Positions 55,987 to 64,000 of a DNA stretch of 64,000 nucleotides are shown here, one piece after another. The DNA is taken from the NCBI GenBank assembly GCA_001510575.1, contig LNGK01000007.1:2511593-2575592 (forward strand), written 5' to 3'. How positions within the stretch are numbered: position 1 is the first letter of the stretch; every line of letters begins with the position of its first letter. The notes below the pieces were generated by a model that was not told where the DNA came from, ran no database searches, and saw only the letters and a list, made by a program, of their open reading frames with translations. Source of the stretch: Knoxdaviesia capensis (Eukaryota; Ascomycota; Sordariomycetes; Microascales; Gondwanamycetaceae). Both the position numbers and the translations under genes were made by a program.

Positions 55987-57105
55987 CTTATTTATCTATA
56001 TATATATATATAAAGGGAGATTGATTAAGGTGGGGGTTGGAAGAAGACGAAGGAGGGGAGAGGGGGAGAGAAGAGAATGTCTGGTGGCCTGACACTTCGG
56101 GAACAGGGCTGAGGAGAAGCTTGAGGAGCTCCTAGGAGAACGACGGGACGGCGATCGTGTGTGATTTATATATATGTAGAATGCCAGCGTCCTACGTCAC
56201 GGCGAATGTCGAAGTCTGGGCGATGCAAGAAAGAAGAGACGAATCAAAATTTGACCCTCGACCCGATGAACATTTGTATAGACATGTATATGTATGTATC
56301 TAAAGATATATGATATATACAGAGGTGGATTTGGCTGCCGTTCTTGGGCTTACGGAGTTAACGGATAAGCACGGCCAACAGAGAATTTCAGCCCTAACGC
56401 GAGTATCAAGCCAAAAACATCACCACATCCCTCCCCCAGTGTATTAGAAATCACATCGTAAGTTTTTCGGTGTTCTTCGAGTGAGATGGGAAAACGCACG
56501 TCAAAGTTTTAAGGCGGCCGGAGTGTGGGGGTGTTATTGCCGGACCGGCTGACACGGAGACGTTGCCGCGGGGTCTTTCCTGCATAGATCGTCTACGAAG
56601 GTTCTGGAGCTGCGCCTGTGAATGCGACCCTTTGACGGTTGTGAAGCTTTACGCGGATACAAGCCGATGGACATTCACGCATATGCAGCAGTGTGCGCGT
56701 TTGTGTGCGTGTGTGCGCGTTTGTGTGCGTGTGTGCACGCCAACAGCACGCGGATTGGATATGCCTGATTGCAACGTCACAGTCGACAGTGAAGACACTG
56801 GGTAATTGGTTTAGGGACATAGAAAAACACTTTTATCCTTTCGAAAACTATTTTTAAGCTTCTTCTCCAAACGCCAATGCCAAATGAAAGTGAAAAAAAG
56901 AAAGGGGGTTCGTTCGAGAAAATATGCTGATAGGAACAAGCGCCGCCCAAACGCCCGAGGCGTGGACAGAAAAAAGAGTCCAGCCGCAACGCCCGTACCG
57001 AGTGAGGAAAACAAAAAAAAAAGGAAGAAACGACCATCAAACAGAGACCACCTCGACATTGACAAACAGAATGCATGGCGATGTGACGGTTGGACCGGCC
57101 CGCGC
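55987..57105. other. Promoter of the Zn2Cys6 gene and 3' flank of fcf1
   Basis: A TATATATATATATATA run at 55997-56014 lies only 10-30 bp before the Zn2Cys6 start codon. Further TA-rich stretches lie at 56168-56176 and 56280-56320. A 20-bp tandem repeat occupies 56691-56740. No gene is recognised. Confidence 0.45.
56691..56740. repeat. 20-bp GT-rich tandem repeat
   Basis: Unit GTGTGCGCGTTTGTGTGCGT present two and a half times in direct orientation. Confidence 0.85.
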
Positions 57106-58356
57106 TCAGCTGTCTGGCGCGCCGGGCAGCCGCTCGATGTACATCTTGCCGCGGCCGACCTTGAGGATGGGCACGCCGGGGATTTTGCGGATGCGCTTCT
57201 GCAGCTCCTTGTCGTTGGTGGCCACGATGTACACGCGCGCCGCCATGACGGTGTGCACGATGCAGTCGTCGGCGTACTGGAAGACGTGGGACGATCTGTT
57301 AGTTGCTGCTGTCTGTCTCGATGCTGGGGGGCATGAACGGGGGAGGAGTCTCGGCTTACCGTTCCGGTGTGTTGACACCGGTATCGCTCCCAGCGCTCGT
57401 CACGGGCAACCCTCATAGCAAGGCCTGGACGAATGAGTGTTAGTAGCTGACGTGGCATGGCCAGTATGTGGTAGTGAGAGGTGCAACTTACGGTATTTCG
57501 GGCCCAGCTTCTCCAGTTCTGTTTGATATCGACCAGAGTTAGCAATGTCCCATCCAGCACGGAGTCCCACGACTGAGAGAGAGAGAGAGAGAGCGCCAAT
57601 GATTCATACCCGCCATCACACACTGGGTGATGATGATGTTGCACTTGGCATATAGACAATCCATCATGCCCTCCAAGAGGTCGAGCTTGCGGCTAACAGT
57701 ATGGCTGTAAGGAAGTTAGTAAACAACCCTCTCACTACAGCGCAGGGCTTGGCTGAACGGGAGGAGGACTCACTTGATAAAGTTCGTGTCGACAATCACA
57801 TTGTACGGCGGCACCAGGGCCGTGTTGTGCTGGAAGAACATGTTGGACGGCATTTGCGGGCTGGGTTGAGGTTAGCAGGGGGATCTTGTCCCAGAGAGTG
57901 AGGCCAGAGAGTGAGGCGGGAAAGGAGGCAGCGGGGTGCAAAACATACATCTCGCGCACGACTTCCTCGGTGGCTTCGTCGAGCCGTTTCTTCTTGTTGG
58001 CCTCATCGGCCTTGGCCTTGTTCTCCTTCAAGCGCGGGTCGCCTGTGCAGAAAGAGAAGTTCTCGTCGGGTCAGCAATTTCGTCTCTGCACACAGACAGA
58101 TGGAGAGGGGAGCCAGCCGTGCACTGTATGTAGTCCACAAAATGGCTTTAGAGCAGTTTAACTGCCGGGCTTCAGGAAAAGAGACAACACATACGCTTTC
58201 CAATCATGCGTTTCACCTAGACACGGCAGCAGGCAGTCAGTAATCTGGTTCCGTTGGCGTTTGAAGCAATGAAGGCATCGCCGAAGATTTTCGTTATCGA
58301 TAACGATTTTTCCAACTGACCTGGGCAAATTTTCTTGTCCGCTTGGCCACACCCAT
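57106..58356 (-). CDS. fcf1: rRNA-processing protein FCF1 (PIN domain)
   Basis: Nucleolar SSU-processome protein with a PIN-like nuclease fold, required for the early pre-rRNA cuts that release 18S rRNA; its relative Utp24 makes cuts A1 and A2. Eight exons: 58321-58356, 58195-58216, 57949-58042, 57774-57860, 57610-57704, 57492-57518, 57360-57424 and 57106-57276. They total 597 nt and give 198 residues, exactly the usual length. Motifs in order are MGVAKRTRKFAQ, VKRMIGKRDPRLKE, MPSNMFFQHNTALVPPYNVI, VDTNF (metal-binding Asp), DLLEGMMDCLYAKCN, RVARDERWERYRC, TYADDCIV (acidic pair) and RKIPGVPILKV. Three exons are tiny (36, 22 and 27 nt). A (GA)n run lies in the intron near 57571-57592. Confidence 0.96.
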
Positions 58357-60842
58357 GATTGCGGATGAAATGGGGGATTCAGGGCGGAGAGACTGGGGAT
58401 GAGGAGATGAGGAGGAAAGCAGAATGTATCTGTAAGTTCAACACCGATATTCGGCCAAGATGTGGTGTGCGAGTGCAAATGTGATGTTGGAGGTTGGCGA
58501 AAATGCGTGCAGGCGAATATATTGACTTTTTCTTTTTCTTTTTGATAGACGGCGTTGAGTGTATGGATACAAATGGCCCATTCGAAGTGTGGCGCAGAAG
58601 GAAAGTGTGGCGGGGCTAAATCAAGTGTGGCGGTATACCGGGGAAAATCAGAACCTGGCCAGCCATATATCAGGCCGCTCGTATTCTGGCTTTTACCCTG
58701 TTACGGTGATGCTGGGAGATTCATCTTGCTCTGATTTCTCTTGAGACGTGCCATCATGCGAATCAATCTATCTGAAATTTGCGGTGTGTTATGCGGTGGA
58801 GTTGATTGAAGCGTGAGGCCCTCCGGCCTTATATGCCGCAGAGTATTTCAAGTGAGATGCGTTTCTTCTTCTGCTGGTGCACCAGCTGGACGCTCGAGAT
58901 GATCGCTCTACGATTAACTGCGCCGGTAGTACGTGCCTACAATAGTCTGTGATCATCACATTCGCCAGCCAGATAAAACAACCATGCATGGCCCCCAGAC
59001 ACTGTCCTGGGCCACCAAGAAGCCTCGAAATGAAGTCCACCCAAACACGAGCGCCAAACACCCAACACACACACACTCAATACGAACATGGACATGGACG
59101 GGGGGCGAATAACGGAAATGCCGTGTATAGTAGGAGCAAGAATAGAAATACAATATGGATGCACTCCACACGGCCACACATGCTGCTGTACACGGCGATC
59201 GATATTGCGAGGCGAGGAAACCATGGCTGGCTGGGTGGGCGCCAACGACGGCTTTGAATCAGACGAAAGAGGACACAGGTACGCTGCGGTCAACAATTGT
59301 CTGGGTCTTCAGGACAGCTGCGAGAAAAAGAAATCAAGATGAGAGTGAAGCGCAAATCCTGCACGATGCACACTCCAAGTCGGATCTCGGGCAGATTAGA
59401 CAAAGAGGTTGTTGTGTCGATAGTCCGTATACACGCAAAATGTCGTGTGTCCGCGGTTTTGGTGCCTTGCATTAACGTCCAGGGACACACTGCAGCGTGC
59501 AGCCAATTACAGGAGACCAAAACACCCAGCAGCACCAGCCTAAAAATTCAGGGGCAACACCCGCGCGCTGGCGGGCTTTGGAGCCGATCTCGCGGGTTTA
59601 GCTTGGAGGAAGTAATTTCGCCAGACCTGGGAGTCTCCCATAGGGGCCCTGGAATGCCCTTCACCAGCTTTCACCGGCTGGATTCCAGCACTCTGCTCAC
59701 CGTGGCTACAGTGCTCGACACACTGTAAGCACGAAGGCAGGAACCAGCCCACTCCTCTGCGCCTTCCCTGGCGGTTTTATTTCTCCTGCGCTTGTGGCTC
59801 CTTCCGTGGCTTCCCCTCCGGCTCTTGCTCTCTCACGTACACGCTCTCTCTCAACCCCCCAGTGACTTACACTCGCCCGCAAAACACAGTACACTGGCCA
59901 AGTACCAGATGATCGCCCTTCGTTTTACCACTCCACTGTAGCGTAATCTTCACGACTCTGCATCTCCATCCCTTCCTGCCGCCATCTTCATAAGTGACCG
60001 AGCTCCTTCTTTCCGTCCTTTCTTTCGTCCTTTTTCTTCTTTTTCTTCTTTCCCTCATCTTTTTGCTTATCATCATTTCATCTCTTCTTTCCCCCTCCAC
60101 ATCTGCATCACCAGATTCGATCACCGTGGTTTTCGGAGGATTTGCACCCTCATTTTCCGTCGTTCTTTGCTCCCAAATCCACTGTCAAAGTTCCGAGACG
60201 TCAGCCCAGACCTTTCGCTCGCTCTCTTTTTTCGCTGCCATTTATTTTTTTCGTCCCTGTTGAAATTTTTCTCGTATTGGCTGACCCATCGCCTCTGCCA
60301 CTCTGCCACTATATTTCGTATCTTCTATTTGTCTCTTTATTTTATCTTGGTGTCTGGCTCTGTGACTCTCGTTTGCCGCTCTTCCTTCTTTTTCTCCCAT
60401 TTCCGGATCTATTTCTTTTTGCAGTTTCCATTCCTCATCCCTCCATACCGATTCTTTCATTCCTTGTCCCGAGATATCGTCGCCTGCTCACGCCTTTTGC
60501 TCCCTCAAACACTGTCGATTTGCTCCGTGCCGTTCATCCCGTCGCGACAACTCCCCTCGGAATCTTGTTTCCGCCGTCTCGCTCGTTACGGAACAAACTG
60601 GTGATTTTGCATCGCCAACCGCCCGTTCATCCCGCCTCCTAAACCGTCTCTTTCCCCGACAACTGTCGCTGATACGCCCTGGAATTCCAACGCTGCGTCG
60701 GTGTCTTACTGATACGCTTTGCTCGTGGCCGTTGACCTGAATCGATCATAATCTCAATTCCGCTTGTGGTTGCGTCAAATTCCTTCGTCCTCCTTTTTGT
60801 GTGTTCACCGACACACACAATCACTCACAATCACCCCCCAAA
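58357..60842. other. Divergent promoter region of fcf1 and the Csi2-like gene
   Basis: About 2.5 kb without a recognised gene. Strong pyrimidine tracts cover 59995-60120 and 60200-60480, ahead of the plus-strand start, and look like a long promoter and leader. A (CA)n-like ACACACACAC occurs near 59063-59072. Confidence 0.45.
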
Positions 60843-61952
60843 ATGACGGGTCTATCGTTACGTTTGCCGTTGTCGGAGCACTACCAGCGCTCGCTCCTGG
60901 CCGTGGCTGCACTGGTCAGTGTTTACGCCGACTTCGCCTCGGCGCAAAACAACAACAACGATGACAATGCCAACGCCGAAACCACCACATCGCCCACTAC
61001 CACAACCCGGGACACCACAACCACCGCCACCACCACATCGCCGCGAACAACCACCACTACCACCACCAGCCCGACGTCGTCGTCGTCGTCATCCTCTCAG
61101 GCCGTCATCACCGGAGCGCCGACTACCGTTGTTGACACCGGTTCAGTGCCGCCTCTCCCTACGCTCACCAAATATGTCTCGATCAGCTACCCTCCCCCTT
61201 CCGTTCCTCCCGTTGCCGATGCGCCGTTCATGCATCGCTCGACCCTGCCTGATGGCACCGTGTTCATTGCCGTCGGGGCTATTTTAGGCACGTCGTTCCT
61301 CGCTGTTGTCATCTGGCGCGGCATTGTGGCCTGTCTTCTTCATCGCTCTGTCGAACGCGCAGCCATGGCCCAACACATCGCCAACGACAAGGCCACCTTC
61401 GCCGCCCCGACTGCTCCCTTCTACAAGCACGACCGTGGCTCGTCGCCGTCTCTTGCCACCGCCGGTGGCGCCGCTGCCGGCCGTGGAATTCGCCGTACCA
61501 ACCGCGGACCGGTGCCTTCGTCGACGCCCAGCCAGACCAACCTGTTCTTCTCCCCGACTGCCGCTGGCTCTGCCGGCCTCGGTGCCAACCGCGACTCTCG
61601 CTACCTCCCGGCCGGCTTCTATGCCAGCGGAAACACCCCGTCGCCTCCCGTCGGCCTTGGCCAGTCTGTGGGTATGGTGAATCTGCGCCCGGAATCGCGC
61701 GGCCAGTACCCGCGTGGCGCCGCCGCTCGCGATCCCAGCCCCGACGGATCTCAGTTTGGCCCGCGCCGCGATATTAGCACCAGCTCGCTCAACCTGAGCC
61801 AACCGCCCACCGGCCGGGCCCCCAGCGCTTATCTCGAAGACCTGCTCGACGAGAACCCCAGCGCCTTCCCCGGAGCCCCCGCTGGCCAGATGCCGCCGCC
61901 GCCGTCGCAAGGCCGGCAAACGTGGAACCAATCACCCCAGGGCCGTTACTAG
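60843..61952 (+). CDS. Csi2-like single-pass membrane protein
   Basis: Related to yeast Csi2, a vacuole/cell-surface-associated membrane protein of unknown activity linked to chitin synthesis. Single exon, 369 residues, starting at the ATG in the AAAATGACG context at 60843. An N-terminal hydrophobic signal (SLLAVAALVSVYADFASA) leads to a Thr/Ser-rich, probably O-glycosylated ectodomain. Next comes the conserved juxtamembrane block MHRSTLPDGTVFIAVGAILG with the helix at about residues 139-160 (TSFLAVVIWRG). The cytoplasmic tail is Pro/Gly/Ser-rich and includes the conserved PSAYLEDLLDENPS near the end. The stop TAG at 61950-61952 is followed, in the same frame, by 69 further sense codons to a TGA at 62160-62162. 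Confidence 0.85.
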   Translation: MTGLSLRLPLSEHYQRSLLAVAALVSVYADFASAQNNNNDDNANAETTTSPTTTTRDTTTTATTTSPRTTTTTTTSPTSSSSSSSQAVITGAPTTVVDTGSVPPLPTLTKYVSISYPPPSVPPVADAPFMHRSTLPDGTVFIAVGAILGTSFLAVVIWRGIVACLLHRSVERAAMAQHIANDKATFAAPTAPFYKHDRGSSPSLATAGGAAAGRGIRRTNRGPVPSSTPSQTNLFFSPTAAGSAGLGANRDSRYLPAGFYASGNTPSPPVGLGQSVGMVNLRPESRGQYPRGAAARDPSPDGSQFGPRRDISTSSLNLSQPPTGRAPSAYLEDLLDENPSAFPGAPAGQMPPPPSQGRQTWNQSPQGRY

Positions 61953-62162
61953 GATGTTTCCGGTCACCTGGCGCCGTTGGTGAGCGTGGGCCAGACGAGT
62001 AGTAGTCGTGGTCCTGGCGGGGACAAGGGGGACAGCAAGAACAGCGGCGATAGCGGCGACAGCAACGGCAACGGCACCGCAAGCATCAGCGAGAAGCCCG
62101 ACGGCAAAAGCTTCGAGGCCAATAGCTCCAGCTCGGAGAGTAGCTACGTGTCCGCGAGCTGA
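61953..62162 (+). other. In-frame open extension after the Csi2-like stop codon
   Basis: Sixty-nine sense codons follow the TAG without a break, and the predicted peptide is hydrophilic Gly/Ser/Asp-rich (SKNSGDSGDSNGNG, EKPDGKSFEAN), similar in composition to the tail before it. It could be a readthrough extension, a nonsense-truncated former C-terminus, a mis-resolved intron, or chance in GC-rich DNA. Confidence 0.35.
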
Positions 62163-63726
62163 CGCGTTTCCGTGTTGCGACTCCGTTTCGTTACGAGTGG
62201 AATTTGTACCTACTTTTTTTGATTTTTTACCCTTTTGCATGCATTATCATGGTTCGTGGGGCCTACAAGTAGGTCTTCCACGGGAGTTTTAATTTCCGTT
62301 TGTTTTATTGGGGGCTTCGGGCTTTGTTTGTTTTCTCGTCCGCGATTTTGCCGCACTCACAGTCCTTTTTGTTTCGTTTTCTTGGTTCCTTATCACACAC
62401 AGCTAGATCATTCCATTTCTCAATTCTCTATCTCTTCTTGTCTCCACCATCTCCCGGGTGAAAACTGTGCGTGCCACGTCCAGAGTTTGCCGCCCGCAGG
62501 CCGGTGACCTGTTCCATATCGTGGAAAAAGCGTTTTGCTTCCTTCTTCCTATGCCTTTCTCTTGATAGCAACGGGCGGTATAGACCGAATCTTGTATATC
62601 TTGTTTCGTCTTTCTTTCTTTCCCGCATGTATGAATATCTCCGGCTGTTCGCTTTCTATTGCTTTTTCGGTTCTCTGTTGAAAGTTGTTTCTGGTGCCGG
62701 ATACGGGACATCCGGGACGGAGCGAAGGAGTGCAAGAGGGAGCTGAATTGGATAGAGCACATACACCAGGCGTCGTCTTTGGGTTCTGTCGTTTCCATCA
62801 CCAGAGTGTTTCAACCAACCTCATGTACATAGCGTGCACCCACACACATATACGCCCTCACACACGCCCTTTGGGCGAATTCTCTTCATCCGTCGAGAAT
62901 AACACGATGATGTGGACTCACACATTGCTTTTTTTTTTTGTCAATCATTTCTGGCGGGGAAACGGGAGAGTCTGTCTCTTTCTTGCGTGCTGGCTGCTGC
63001 TGCCCACATGATATGATTTGCAAGTGAAGTAATACGAGACACCGATGTGCATTGAAATGTGGGAGAAAGGAAGGTCTCAGTTCCTACGCACGCAGGATGC
63101 ATTCTTCCGGCTGCGACGTATCTTCTGCATGTGTTCTCATTAGCCGGCCGTTTGGTGCAGGTTTGCTGGTTCAAAGCACAACACACAAGCAGACACAGGC
63201 CCGGCAGTTCTCGACAGTTCGCATCGGAGAGAGAGAGAGACAGAGATACAACAGCTGGCTGGAGGAGATTACAGCGAGCACCCCAGGTTTGTGGCGTTTG
63301 CAGGTGGACTGGGGGCGGTGATAGTAGGTATCACAGCTCGCATGCTGCGTCTTGGAGTCTGTGGAACGGGTTGAAGTGTCGGTGTATCACAGGAATATGA
63401 GCACAAGCATTCATACTCATCCAAACAGACACACACATATGGTACACACCCCCATTCGCCATCACAATGTTCCAATACATATATGCCACAGGTATTTTTT
63501 TGGGGTCGGTTCAAAGGAACGTCTAGATGCTATGAAGAAGATTCGGGGTATGAAAACAGAAAAAAGCAAAACTAGGTACAGAAAGAAAGAAATGAGTCTA
63601 TAGGTATGATATGCCATGGGTCCTGAATGCATGAAGAATCAAGGTTTTATGTTGCGAAAGAAAAGAGCAGGAATTTCAACGACGATATGCCAAAAAAAGA
63701 TGACGCAAAACACACACAACCCCCGC
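62163..63726. other. Convergent 3' region
   Basis: This lies between the Csi2-like gene and the ABC transporter. It is AT-rich, with T-runs at 62213-62230 and 62928-62940, short CA-rich stretches (62838-62865, 63430-63450) and a (GA)n at 63230-63242. No gene is recognised. Confidence 0.4.
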
Positions 63727-64000
63727 CTACTCCTTCTCGTGCTTCTCCGACACCGACGACGACGCCACGGCCTCGGCCTCGGCCTCGGCCTTGAGCACGG
63801 CTTCGCGCGTCAGCGCCTCGATGTCGGCGCGGGCACCCCGGATGTCCTCGGCGCGGATGCCGCTGCGGTCGCACATGGCGCGGAAGATGCCGCCCTGCGT
63901 CCACAGCTCGAGCGGCGACGCGAGCTCGGCGATGCGGCCGGCGTCCATCACGCAGATGCGGTCGTAGCCGATGATCGTGCGCAGCCGGTGGGCGATGCAC
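63727..64000 (-). CDS. ABC transporter, C-terminal fragment (ABCC/MRP-like)
   Basis: The end of the second nucleotide-binding domain of an ABC transporter runs off the right edge of the window. Visible are the switch histidine in the AHRL-type motif (reading CIAHRLRTIIGYDRICVMD) and the following strand-turn DAGRIAELASPLELW. This pattern is typical of full-size ABCC/MRP-type exporters such as yeast Yor1 or Ycf1. The last ~50 residues form an acidic, Ala/Glu-rich tail (LKAEAEAEAVASSS) ending at the TAG at 63727-63729. Substrate and subfamily need the missing upstream part. Confidence 0.85.
   Translation of the reverse strand, partial: CIAHRLRTIIGYDRICVMDAGRIAELASPLELWTQGGIFRAMCDRSGIRAEDIRGARADIEALTREAVLKAEAEAEAVASSSVSEKHEKE

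Overview
The window is nuclear DNA of a filamentous ascomycete (Pezizomycotina). The evidence is 50-200 nt introns with GTANGT-type donors and CTAAC/CTGAC branch sites, a Zn2Cys6 regulator, an NmrA-type nitrogen regulator, an Egh16-like secreted protein, TTAGGG-type telomeric motifs, and a retrotransposon mutated by repeat-induced point mutation (RIP). A eurotiomycete-like fungus is a reasonable guess, but I cannot fix the genus from sequence alone.

Layout. 0-5.7 kb: V-ATPase catalytic subunit A (+), convergent with a secreted acid sphingomyelinase-like phosphodiesterase (-). 8.2-10.7 kb: a protein with a DNMT1-type RFTS domain and a zinc finger (-). 11.6-13.3 kb: TruB/Pus4 tRNA pseudouridine synthase (+). 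14.0-15.4 kb: Sec2-type Rab exchange factor (-). 17.4-19.0 kb: EamA-type membrane transporter (+). 19.3-20.5 kb: Egh16-like secreted protein (-). 22.7-23.7 kb: a decayed LaeA-like methyltransferase. 25.9-28.1 kb: divergent pair exosome subunit CSL4 (-) and sterol C-8 isomerase ERG2 (+). 31.9-33.7 kb: POT-family peptide transporter (+). 35.9-37.4 kb: NmrA (-). 37.4-47.3 kb: gene-poor DNA with a possible MFS relic and a broken gene for a small cysteine-rich secreted protein. 47.33-52.96 kb: a complete but RIP-destroyed Ty1/Copia element with 342-bp LTRs and a 5-bp target-site duplication. 53.0-56.0 kb: Zn2Cys6 transcription factor (-). 57.1-58.4 kb: FCF1 (-). 60.8-62.0 kb: Csi2-like membrane protein (+). 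63.7 kb to the end: C-terminus of an ABC transporter (-).

Most genes are conserved housekeeping functions: vacuole acidification, tRNA modification, RNA decay, ribosome assembly, ergosterol synthesis and exocytosis. Single regulators, transporters and secreted proteins are interspersed. There is no operon-like or biosynthetic-cluster logic. Protein-coding DNA is GC-rich, which gives many long antisense shadow frames.

The most unusual signals are five. The Copia element has lost almost all CpA/TpG over its interior but keeps them in the outer 175-200 bp of both ends. Its primer-binding site matches the anticodon half of initiator tRNA-Met. A telomeric repeat array sits inside an intron exactly where the branch site should be. 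The Csi2 stop codon is followed by a 69-codon in-frame open stretch. The gene-poor tracts hold decayed accessory genes. No tRNA, rRNA or CRISPR was recognised.
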